Shown here one piece after another: positions 18,822 to 31,600 of a stretch of 64,000 nucleotides of DNA. The notes beneath the pieces were generated by a model that was not told the DNA's origin, did not search any database, and worked only from the letters and a program-made list of their open reading frames with translations. This DNA is from Xanthostigma xanthostigma (lineage: Eukaryota; Arthropoda; Insecta; Raphidioptera; Raphidiidae). The translations under genes and the position numbers were made by a program. Numbering within the stretch: position 1 is the first letter of the stretch; every line of letters begins with the position of its first letter. The DNA is taken from assembly GCA_963575645.1 (NCBI GenBank), contig OY754470.1, forward strand, positions 25,216,501 to 25,280,500. The letters run 5' to 3'.

Positions 18822-20746
18822 GATTGCCTATATTAGTTTATATCTTTTTTGTTTACTAGAATGATTTTATTTTTCCAAGGTAAAATTAATAATGCGTTTT
18901 TTGTCTTTGTTGTAATAGCTCTCACTACCATAAGCTATAATTTTTGTGGCGGCGAATAGAGTGTTGAACGCTAAACAAACAAAATAATTTACGCTTCAAG
19001 TTATCACTTAAAATAACGAAATTTTGGAAACGCGCGTATTGTTTTAAAGAATTGCCAACGTAAAAGACAGTTTACTTATTTTGAAATCATAACTTCAATA
19101 ATGAAAATAATTACCAATCGTTCCTATAATAAAATACAACTATTAAAATAATCAGCCGGAAAGTAACAAAAATTGCGTTTAGAAGTCGAGTTCAGTCATC
19201 AAAATAAATCATAACCTTTTATGTAATTTCTGCAAGTTACGTAAGTAAGTGGTTCCTTATTTCGTTTTTAATATTTTGATGAGTCAGTTGTGAATTGCCA
19301 TTCGCAGAGACAGTTTCAAAATGCTATATAAATGGGACTGTGATTTTACAAGTTTGGTCGCGTTTGTTTTTTATAGTAATTACATTATTGTGAATATTAA
19401 TAAGTTGTTATCATTATTTAATTTGTGTAGTAAAAATTTATGGACAATGTGTTTGCTGTGTAAAGGAAATATTTCTTCATGTTCTGTTCATCTTGATCAT
19501 CTTTCAAATCTTGGTAACTGGTAAGTCGATTTTACTTTCTGTTAATATAACCCTCTGATTAATATAACCACAGTTCAGACTTAATAATATAACTTCAATC
19601 AGTGTAAAATAATGTTCTTTTCAAATGATTGTCATACAGCAGTGATTTTCCAACCAGGCCTTCACGAGAATTTGCAAAACTTGTGGAAGTAGGTCAGAGA
19701 ACATATAAAGTAGGTATATAAAGTGCGGCCTTTCAATATTATATTATTGAAACTTGTATTATTTATTAACCCGACTATTTGACACGCAACTTTTTCGTTT
19801 TTGTAATTTACCAACCAGGGTAGATGTCCAATGTCAATATGCAGGCCCGCAGGGTAGGAATCTCCCAAGATTTTACGAAATGTTTGGGGTTCCTCCAAAC
19901 AAAGTATCGCTAACAGACAATGGGCTGCGCATTCCCGACGTCTCAGCATAATCCTGAAAATTGACCAATACGTGTTATGTGAGCGAGATAAAGTTACCCT
20001 CAGAGTTCGCAGAAACTTATCTCGCCAAACTCAGATCAGAGAATAGACACGCCAGATCACAGAGTGTTTTTGACTTAGATCGCGCTCTATAATTAAAATA
20101 GGCATTGTCAATATCTGTGAAGCAAGTCTGAATCCTGGTGAACGCAACTCTTTGGAAGTATTCAGAAAATGCCGTGAAGAGGCAGTTACCCACTCCTTAG
20201 CTCCTTCTATATCGAGCATTTTCACACTTGTATCAGTCTTCATGACAGTGTTTCAAATTAATAAACTCTGTTATCTTGCCATCAAAAACCTGGTATTTGT
20301 AGCATCATGTGATATGGTTAAGTGCCACAGCTGGATTCATCGGTTCTCATGGCAAGATTCGTATTTTACGCCCCAAAATTTTGTTGGTTGATATATAAAA
20401 CAATCATAGTCGCATTGCTGAGTGCGCTTGCCTGGGTTTACGCTGATTGTATATAGTTTGAACTCGAAGCAATCTGATCTATTTTAAATTGAGTTTTCTC
20501 CGCGTATAGGGAGATAAATTACAATTATTTGAATGGAACTTTGGAATCGCATGGTAAAACAAATATATTTAATTAAAAAAAACGGGTGATAAGCCGTAAA
20601 ATAATTTTATTTGTATAATTTACAATATAGTGTACACTGCACATTATTTATAGAAAAATTAAAACTTATAAGTTAACACAGTTTTTGTTCGCATTAGATT
20701 TGTAAATGATTTTTATAGAATGAGATTTCTATTTTTAGGATATCAG

Positions 20747-21119
20747 AGTGATGCAACAAATTTTCACATTCGCATTCGCGAATATTCGCATATTTTTTGA
20801 CACGCATTCGCAAAATTCATGTAAATATTAATATCAAACAATTTTTTTTTAAATAAGACAAAAAATATTGATTTCCTTAGTATTTGAATTTTTTATCTGC
20901 CTTCACTTCAACAAGAGGTAATAAAGTTTTAGACTTTAGTAATCAGCCTAGTACCCAGAACCACGACAAATGTGTGCGTGCGACTTGCGCTGTTAAATTT
21001 TAACCTTGGACAAATGACGCAGATTTGAAAACTGAATATACGCATTCGCGAATATCGGCAACAGATATTCGCATTTGCATTCGCAAATGTCGAAAAATTG
21101 ACATTAGTTACATCACACT
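20747..21119. mobile_element. hAT-like MITE with ATTCGCATTCGC subterminal repeats
   Basis: Ends AGTGATGCAAC and GTTACATCACACT are inverted with a small indel, flanked by ATATCAG at 20740-20746 and 21120-21126. The interior is dense in GCATTCGC/GCGAATGC motifs. A related, truncated copy starts at 55008 with TAGTGATGTAACGAATATTC. Confidence 0.7.
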
Positions 21120-22608
21120 ATATCAGATCATAATACGTATTTGGTATTTATCACAAAATATGAACAATCTATAACTATTAGTACCTTACTTTTTTAATAT
21201 TCTTGCTACTACTAAAATAAACCCCAATAAATTAAATAATTCATAAATAAAGCAAAACAAAGTCCTTATTCATAAAAAAATGAGCAACAAATTCAATTCT
21301 GATTAACAATAATTATATCTATTTTTAATTGGAATAATTTTTTTAATTCAATAACAAAATCATAAAAATTTCAGTGTCACTATTCAGTAAAACAATTATA
21401 CAGGGAATTTTGCTAGTGTGTATTCGAAGTTATGTGATTAAACCTAATTCCCTGCATTTTAAAAATGGCAACAAAAACGGAACCCTTACGGGATCACTCG
21501 TTTGTTCAACCAGATGTCTAGCAATTGAATATTTCTGAAATAAATACAGGTATCAAGGTGAAATTGGGATTAGTTATAAAACTGACCAACCTGCTTATTA
21601 TAATTTATATTTTATTAATTAGAACCTTAAAAATATTTTCCCGTAAATTTAGGAAACTAGTTTGACACTTGTATACGCATACTTTACAGGAAAATTGTTA
21701 CGATGTTTTCAAAATTCAAAGACAAATAATATGGTTGATAGTACGGAACACTCGGCGTGCAAGTCGAACTCGTACTTGTCCGGTTTTTTATTTAGAGATT
21801 CTACAAAATTCTTCATTCATAAAAATATGTGTGTTTCTTATTAACAAAACAGCTTCTAATATAAACTTTCTCTCGCATGATAAAACATATAAATAGGTCA
21901 ACAGCCAACATAAATAAAACAATATTTATAAAAATTTGCTTACGTCTAAAAGTACAAACAACCTGAGATCTGATTGCAAAAGTCACTATTGTTAATTTAA
22001 AATGAGTAGACAGGAACACAAGATCCGTTTTCCAGATCAAATTTCGAATTCAAAATAATTCAACTATCAACGAAGTGGAAAACTAATACGCTAGGAAAGT
22101 TATCTTTCGCGACCTTCGCACCATCTCGTGTTTGATTTTTTCAAAAGTGGTTCACCCAAAACTTACAAACACATGGAAACCAGCGTTATTCTTAATTATA
22201 AAAAAATATTTACGCAAAATGTCAGTAAAAAAACTACATAAATGATATGCATTTTTAATTTCTAAATTTTTAAAATCCTATTTTTGTTAACAAAATAACA
22301 ATTATGATATTTTCCATGTATTTAATAATGATTACAGGGCGTAAAATAAAATTTAATTACCCTTGACGACGTACTGCTGCAGTCCATTTTTTTCCTCTCT
22401 AATTCATTAGAAAATCCAGGAAAACAGTGGAAACATATGACACTAAGGTTTTTGACTGAACCAGATTAAAAAAAAAAAAAAACACGAGAGGGCACAAAAG
22501 TCGCCTGTCAAAAGATACTTTCCTAAAGTATATATAATAATCTCATCATCCTCGATGCACACAAATATTTCACATCTACATTGCATATGAGGTAATAACG
22601 TGTTAATA

Positions 22609-25600
22609 TCAAGCCAACGTTGGTGGGTCACTATTGGGTCTTCGTCGTACTGCATCACCACCTTCAGTTTCATGATGTAATAACAAATCCATATCCGACC
22701 CCGATAGACATTTGTTAATTATTCTATCCCATTGCGCGACGTTCGTTGGAACATCTTCATTTTCAGTTCTCTTTTTTCTTTGGGGCTCAACGCACGCTGT
22801 AAGAATAATTTTTAATACAGAGGTTTCATTTATCAGCTCTACCCTTAAGAAAAAGAGACTATATTTTACACTTCACGTTACAGAAGTAAGATTGGTTTTA
22901 TTGTAAAAAAATTGGTTGTCTGTAAAGTCGGTTTACGGACGATAGTTTTACGTGATAACGTCATAAAGAAACATTGATGAACTCTCTGACATCACGCGAG
23001 AAGAGAGAGAAATGCGTACAAGCCGACGCTTGGGCCGATCGTGCCTCTCTATCGCTTATACCGCGCTCTCGCTTGCACGCTCAGGCTCAGGCGGAACGTG
23101 ACACTTTTTCGTGCGTGCAGCTGGTGTTTCATCAATTTATAAGACGTTATCACGTCAAAAAATAATAATAGGTTGGTTCCAAGCAGCAGAGAACGGTACC
23201 CGAACCGTCAGTCTTGTTACTGCGCAAGACTGTCTTGCGCACTAGCTCAAAAATCGATATAAACAGGTTCGTTTTAGTTAGTGCGCAAGACGGTGATGGT
23301 TCTGTTACTGTTCTCTGAATGCTTGGAACATACCTAACCTACCACTGACCGCCAGGATTAAACCTACGAGTTTTAGGTTACGAGGCAAGTGTAAGTATAT
23401 GTTATACATTACGACATGTTCATTACATTTTCTACCTCATGAGTAAATTTTACCCTACCTAGTTTCACTTAAAAAAAACTTTCTGTTATCTTACCTGATT
23501 GTGCTCGTAATGTTTCTTGTTTAATAATAATTTCATTCGTTATATACGCTTCTCTACGAATTCTATCTCTGAGTTCGCTGGGTATATCGGGAATACACCA
23601 TCTCACCAATATCATAACAAAAGCCACTACGTTCTGTTAAAACAAATGCCAATTTATAGTCGTTGCTTATACACAATTACATGCATTATTACAATGTGTT
23701 GATAAATACCTCAAAAATTACGACAAAAGCCAGTCTGGCGGCAAGTACGTGCCAGAACATAGATGTCAATCCATACGGCTTTTTTGGTTCCCTGTAATCC
23801 AGATACCTAAAAACCAATTATTGAACTTGTTCAATATAAGTACCGTTCGCACAATGATCCTAAATCATCAGATAACTGACGACGCATGCGCATTTGTTTA
23901 AAAACGTTTGCACACAACAAATCGCAAATCGGCCAGTTTAGAAACAGTTGGTTAGGAATTAGGATTATTTTGTTTTATTAAATAAATAAAAGACGCACTT
24001 TACCTGCAAACCGTGATATTGTCGTTGTTTTCTGGCGCTTCGTATTCTGGAAAGTCTTCCGTATTGAAAGCAGACAAAGAATAATTTAAATATCCGTCCA
24101 ACGTGTGATCTGGATTAACTGCCACCGTATAAACAAGCCGTGGTATAAATTCGGATGTAAACGCTATTATAAAGCCCTGTAATGTATATTAAGCATTAAT
24201 CGTTAAACATAATTGCTTCTTCTTAAAGTTGACCAAACAGATACCGTAAACAAAATCAATATTAAAATTATCACTGAATGAATTACTACAATTTAATGTA
24301 GATAGTAGGATCCATCTAGAAATTGTGATGTGAAGAAAGTTGTATTTATTGCTAGCGTTTCGAAAGATTTACTATCATTTCAGAGCTCTGATAAACACAC
24401 GAATTACCTTGGTCATATAAGGTTCGTTCCAAGCAGCCGCGAACGGTAATAGAACCATACACAGTCTTGTCACTGCGCAAGACTAATTTGCGCACTAGCT
24501 CAAAAATAGATACTGTGCAAGACAGTCTTGCGCAGTAACAAGACTGTGTACGGTTTTATTACCGTTCGCGGCTGCTTGGAACGAACTTATAACAAAAATT
24601 AAAAGAAGATCGGTTTAAACCCGCTTTTTTAATGACTACATTGTAATATACTTCTAATTTAAAAAATCTTACATTTGTTATAACGGAAAGTTTTCCTATG
24701 GAATCCAAAATGCGATACCAAACCCCTATGTTGCGAACTCGTTGTGAAACGGGTCTTCGATAAAATCTCAACAGTTTTTTTGCATCTAACCGCATTTCGA
24801 ATACATTATTTAATAAAGCAAAAAACGGAGCAAGCGGAAAAGCAGCCACGAATATTGTCACGAAACCATATTGTAAAACTGAAAAATTTAAGAACTTTTA
24901 AAATAATATCAGCTAAATGTAGTTTCGACTATAAATTTTTTTCTCTTTTTTGAAAAAGATTAACAAAAAAAAAAACATGAATGCGTTTAAACTTAATGGG
25001 CGGTTGAAGTAAAACTTCTTTCAATTTGTTTTTACGACTCTCCACTTTTCGGAAACTATTCACTCACAAATTAAATCACTCGTAAATTAAATTAAGTTGG
25101 CTATGCTTGTTGGTTTGCGTCCGTAGCTATGTTTCACATTTCATTCAAGATTATTTCCACAGATGCGTTTTGATACCGCCATCTGTCAATCGATACCTTT
25201 AAATAGCAGAAACTGCGTAAGCATGTTACTTCCGTTCAAAAAAAAAAAAATGAGTTACTCTCCAATCGCGCTTAAAGAAGTTTTACTTCAAAAGTATACT
25301 AAAATGAACTAATACTTAATAATGAGTTGAAGCTATCCATATTTTCGTTACAATTTTTGAACATAAAGTGTACCAACCCATTTCCAAATATTCTGGAAAT
25401 AAACCGCGAGGTCCCCATTCAAGAAGTTTGTAATCTTTAACCCATTGGGGTGAAAATCTCGATGATGAATAATCTCTTCGAAAACCCACTTTGAATTGAA
25501 TGGCATAAACGTATTTCCAGAATAATGGTAAAACCATTTCGAGTGCAGTGTTCATAGCCTGTTTGCCGATCATAATGATTGCCAACTGAATACAGAGTTC

Positions 25601-28600
25601 AAGCAAACAACCGCCGGGGCCACATTCTTCTTGTCGAAGAATTCCAAACAATCGGTTATAATGGCCGGGATGACCGACCGTTATTCTTCCTTTGAAAAAC
25701 GCTATATAAAAGATCGATGCGTAATAGTTTACGAATTGTAACAAATAGATTTTTAGCGTAAGCGAATCGTCGAATTCCGTCTGAGTTCTAAGCAATTCTA
25801 TTTCTGTTAAATACTCGGCGAGATACGTGTAAATCCAATTGAACACCATGATAAGGCACAGATTCATTGTTGCGGCAGAAGTTGTAGTAATCAAAATGGC
25901 GTAACTAGTTAAAACTGGATTCTGGTGAAAACTTAAAGACGCCAAAACCGACATTCTATATAACACCACTCCTAATACAGCGGCGACTGCCAACGCTACC
26001 TAGTGACAAACAATAATATGAAATAAAAACATTAGTTCTAATTAGTGATGTGCCGGATATCGGTATCCGCGGATATCTGAGGGAGAAGAAGAGAAGAAAG
26101 ATCCGTATCCGTTAGTTTTATGGCGGATCTTTTACCTTATTAATTTTCAATTCATAGATGAAATTTTATATATACCTATAGGTGATTAGGTAATAATGAA
26201 AAACTGTTAAATTCCATTCAGATTATTTTTTATTTCTTAAAATCGTATTTGGCACCTTTATATTGCAAAAAATGATCGTAGCCTACCATACCAATAGTAC
26301 ATAACTCAAAGGTACTAATAAAAAACTATCTTTATAATGAGATATTGCACATCGATCTTTGGAAAGAGACAATCTGATATGAGAGTTAACCCTTAAAGAA
26401 GTCAATAACTTTTTCCCATAACAGATAGTCTCTTTCCAAAGGTCGATGTGCAATATTTACCGCCGTGTACTCTAAGAAAGTTAAGATCTGTATCCGTATC
26501 CGCGGATATACATTTTAAACGATTCGGCACATCACTAGTTCTAATCCATCAAATAACACACCAGTTTTTTTAGTAGCTCGAATACTTACAAGTAATATAA
26601 CCACGGAAAAACTTAGAATCGTAACAGGTAGCTTCATACACCAAAATGGTACTTCGGGTTCCATAGTATTGGTGATAACATTAACTCGGCGCCGTTTCAC
26701 GTGCGCTAAACGCGCTAAGTACTGTGGCCTCGGATGTTCTTCTTTAATATCAAAACCAGTGAGATCCCAACGGTGCGTTATTTCTGCACTATATCGTTTC
26801 CATAACTCCAAAAATAAAGTTGCTACAATAATTATAAATTATTACTAGTTACGAGGTTTATACAGAATGCATATTTTATTGTATACTCCCTAAGGCTGAC
26901 CATACATGTACTGCTTGAGCAATTAATCATCGAACAAGACAGGCTGGCCGCAGACAGACTGCTTAAAGAAGTCGAAACTGACTCCTCCTAGCAGTCAGTG
27001 GAATATTAGCTATGTTCTGACCTCTCTGCGAACGTCACAGTCATGCGCAGTAGCTAGAAACTGTTTTGTATAGGTTTTGTTGCGCATGCGCCGATTTGCA
27101 CGGTTTTGCGGCTTAAAGGACAATTCTAGAACCGTTCTAATCTCAGTTGGAACACGTTTTAGCTACTGCGCATGAATGTGACGATAATATTACCGTTCAC
27201 AGAAAGGTTGGAACAGATCTATTTTCTATGAAAAAAGAAAATGTTCCACCGATCGCATAAAACAGTCAGTTTTGACTGTTTGAGCAGTCCTGTGTACGGC
27301 TGGCCATACACGAACCGCTCGAGCAATCACTATTCTTTTGTGTCGCGTTTCTTAATTCACGAGCAGTCAGTATATGTGTTTGCCTTCTCGGTGCGATCGT
27401 GACTGCTCGGGCGGTCGTGTGTATGTCAATTAAATATTTTCGATGGTGAGTCGTAGTTCGTTGTAATACAACGCTTATTGATAGAATATTTGATAAAAAT
27501 AGATAATATTTAAACAATCAGGAATGCAAGTTGAGTCGCATAATTTTTCACAAGGTATACATGATAGAACGAACATTCCGTAAGAATTATTTTAGGTTTC
27601 ATTACACATTAGCTGAACAGATATTTAAAACAAAAAACAAAAGCCATGCAATTACTATTTCTAAGCTGTAAAAAAAAGTTTTGTTACACAAATACTAACC
27701 CCAAAAAGACATAAAAATAGCGAAGAAAACTGTTGTCGGATTATCAAATAAGTACGTGATTTTAGCATGAATACATGTCTCTTGCAAATCCCAATAACCA
27801 CATTTTTTATCACACAAAGGACACATCTTGATTTTCAAATCACCATTACAAATATCTTGACTACAAATACAACAAATCCAAACACATTATAATGTCTATT
27901 CTTATTTCGATAAGAAAAGACCAAAGCGTCAACAAAATTACACACCCAATACGTAAATGTACAGTTTTTAAAGAAAAATAACGAATCATAAAAATAGGTG
28001 CGCCTATTTTTAACTTTTCTTATTGTATAAAATATAGACTTATGTCTTCACGGTTCAAAATTGAAAATCGATATCACAGTGAGTACTTTAGCGTCAACCA
28101 TTACTGTAATGAAAATAAGCAGTAACGGATAATTTGTGTTATCGCAAATATATTCATTTATGTTTCGAAACTAGCTTGAATAAATTTACTTCTCGCTTTC
28201 TAGCTTATGCCTCGTTTGCTTACTAAACATTCTTTTGTTTGAAGATCGATAAAAAAAAAGAAAGTGACTAAAACAAATTATATTAGCGACATTCAAATTG
28301 CGAACACGACACTAGCACCCTAAATACTTAAACAAGAGTCTGAACTGCTGTATTTTGGAATTATTTACGATTAAATAATATAACGACTTACTTTGGTTTA
28401 AAATCGTGAATTGTGCTCCACGAATATATAAAACAAGCTAATCCGACAATCGATGCCGGTATTAACATGTGTGTGTAAAAACCAAGCCATGCAAAATACA
28501 ATGCTATCTTGATGCCGAAATATTCTTTGACATAATCGAGCGGCTGATAGCGCACACATTTGCGAACTGATGCCCATTCGCTCGCGAGAAGATATCGCAT

Positions 28601-31600
28601 TGAACCTGGTTTATGGAGGTCGCCCTGTAATTATCCAGTATTTTTTTTTTTAGACTAGTCATTTTAAAATTGCCACTAACAAGTTAAGTAATAACCAACA
28701 AGAGTCTAGAGCAGTGATTCCCAAAGTGGTCTAATATCGACCTCCAGGGGTCGACGACAACTTGAAAGGGGTCCATGTCAGCGAAAAAAAATTAGGGGTC
28801 CATAAAAACAAAATGGGTTAACGATAGTGGATTTCTTTGATTGCTTTGAACTCTGAGTAAAATATTAATTAATCTAAAGGTCATTGGAGGTTATGTGTAA
28901 TCATTTCAATAATATGTAAACAATAAACATGTAATGTGTTAGGTTAAAAATACCCACATCATGAAGGGGATATGCTGCACTGTAGGTATATTCGTGTAGA
29001 AGACGTTCAATACCAAATGCGAAGTCATCAGTTAAATTTTCGCTGAACCTTTTTCGATCTAAGATAAACTGTACTATTCGAGAATGAATTGCTGGAGTAA
29101 AAAATCCAGGTGTTTCCAGATCAAATCTAAAAATAGATATTCGTTAGCATGATGCCACATTGTTATTGAGTACACAAAACAATACACCTACAAGTATTCT
29201 TTGTCACGACTGTATATCGCTGTGAATCGACGATCTCGGTCAGGAAACTTTTTTTTATCGACTTTTATTTTCGATATTAAAAATGACCAGATTGAATTAA
29301 TTTCGTCTATAATTATATTTGTGTGTCCATGATGCTCTTGATAACCGTGAATCTAAAAGAAATAACAATTGTCTTTTACCATTGGGTTCTATCTAGCGCA
29401 AATTCGCTGTAACCCAGTAGTAAAAAAAGGAGTCCTTATGAACTACAGCGAGACTTTGTTATCTATCTGTCAGTTTGTAGATTTTGTCAGTAGCTCTATT
29501 TATATTTTAAAGCAGTGATGTCAAAGATACGATCCGCGACCAGAATCTATCCTGTGAGGATTTTAGACGGCATTTGATGCCACTACATATTTTTAAAATT
29601 ACTGGATCATTATGCCCTTTTTATTAGCTTTATATGAAAATTGATCTAAACTAAATAAATAAAGATTTTAATTTAGTGTGTTTTAGTTTTAGAGTTTGGC
29701 CCACTAATACACACTAAATCTTATAAATGGCCCTTTAGAAAAATCTGTTTTAAAGGACTTGTCATTTTTTTTTATTTGTAATTTAATTCTTATTTTATTA
29801 CTTTTTATATGAAGTTATACTAAACGAATTATGAATGTTTGTAGATTATAGAAGCTCAACATATGAGGTCATCAACGTCAAAAGTCATACTAAACAATAT
29901 CACATAATGAGAGTTACCCAATAGACAGCAATATTTTATCATTTTATATTTAAAGCCTCCACTACACGCGTGGCCAGCACCGCCACTCAAATAAGTGCCT
30001 ATCATCGCCGCGATGATTGCCTAGCCGTCCACACAATCGTGCTGGTTCATTCACTCACTGTCATCCGTTCGACATGGATGTCGAAGTGCTAGCGGCTGCT
30101 GCAATTACATGGTTTTTTTTTGGTAGAGTTCTATAAATTTAAAAGTCTCTGTGTTGGTCCACGCATACATAGACATTGTCGTCGCGCTAAACACCACAAA
30201 AACAATTAAATAAATAAACAATTTCACGCATTTTCTCCCTCAACCTCTGCCGTGCGACTGAATGTTGGCCGATTGTGTGTACGCGCGCACGATGCTGGCC
30301 ACGCATTCCTTTGATGTACCGACAATCAACCGATTACTGCAGATTACAGGCGATGATGTCCACGCACCGACGAACATGCCCTCTACACATTCGTGAGTGC
30401 CTGTAAGTGGCGGTGCTGGCCACGCGTGTAGTGAAGGCATAAGGTGTTATTTGCGTTTCAAGAATTATTTTTTCTGTGTTCTATAACTTTTCGACAAAAA
30501 GGTTCTGTCGTATAAAGAAAACTGCTTCAAAATCAGTCCATCCTTTGAAAAGCTATGATGTCACTGACAGACAACTACACATCCATACAAACATATGAGC
30601 CGAAAAAATAACAGCCTATTTTTGTAGACCGGTAGTGCGTAAAATTCTGCCTTAATTAGAGAAAGTATTTATAAATACATAATCCACTAATTATTATCTT
30701 TCTATTGTATATAATGTGATAAAATAAACTCAAAACAGGAAATGCTGATAAATGACAAGCAATATCAAAAACAATGTACTCTAATTTACAGTTATAAGCA
30801 AAATGAAATACAATTGTTAGTTAAAATTCAAACACTGCAAAACCAGAAATACCTTCTGGGAAATTTCAAAGAAGATGCTATATTTTCCTAATTTATCAAC
30901 TGATAATTCCTAAAATATAACATAATACCACAATGTTTTAAAAATTACGTTTCAATAATTAAAAAAAAATGTAGACACAAATACCTTTTTCATAGGCATG
31001 CGTAATTTAAGAATTTCACTGTATCTTCTCAAAACTTCTCTTGGAGCATGAACCTGTAAAATAATTTCAATAATTTCAATGCATGAAAATAAGTATATAC
31101 AAAGTATTAACTAATTCAGAGCATTAGTAATTACTTACTTTGACATAATTTAATCCATTTTTTTCAGTGAATTCATGTTCTAAGTGTAATCCTTCTTTTC
31201 GGAGGTTTTCTTCAAAAACCCTACGTCTCTCTCTGGCAACTTCGGTTATAGCTTTTTCATAATACGAATCCCAAACTAATATGAAATCTACAGATCTTTC
31301 ACCATCTTTAAAATATAAAGTATTTTGAGAAGCAATTGTTTTTGTGCTTTTTGTCGACTTTAAAGTATCTCTACTTTTCGAAGATGGAGTCATATTAGAA
31401 ACGTTATTACTTTCTATTGGACTAGCTAAAGGTGCTCTGTTGTTTTCTTTGGGTAAATCAGTCTTTTGTTCATTAGAAATAAAATCTCTGTAAATGGAAT
31501 AAAAAAAATCAGTTTTAAAAATCAACTTTCATTCAATAAATAAAATCTGTTATGTCTAGGCATGCCATCAATGTTTCGAAACTGAAACCATCGATGTATC

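Larger units (their letters stand above)
17111..22608. other. Convergent spacer between Got1 and the anoctamin gene
   Basis: Carries both 3' UTRs and at least two mobile elements (18638 and 20747). A 67-codon open frame at 19321-19524 ends near a GTAAGT and a 65-codon frame lies at 19754-19951; neither was recognised and both may be repeat-derived. A stretch at about 20328-20440 resembles DNA at 39405-39520 and is probably a dispersed retrotransposon fragment. Confidence 0.55.

Noticed and set aside
19321-19951. Possible small gene with a GTAAGT donor after codon 67
   Set aside because: No partner exon, no recognisable domain, and the neighbouring DNA is rich in repeats.
30240-30440. 66-codon minus-strand open frame
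   Set aside because: It lies within the inverted-repeat element 29955-30438 and ends in its terminal repeat.
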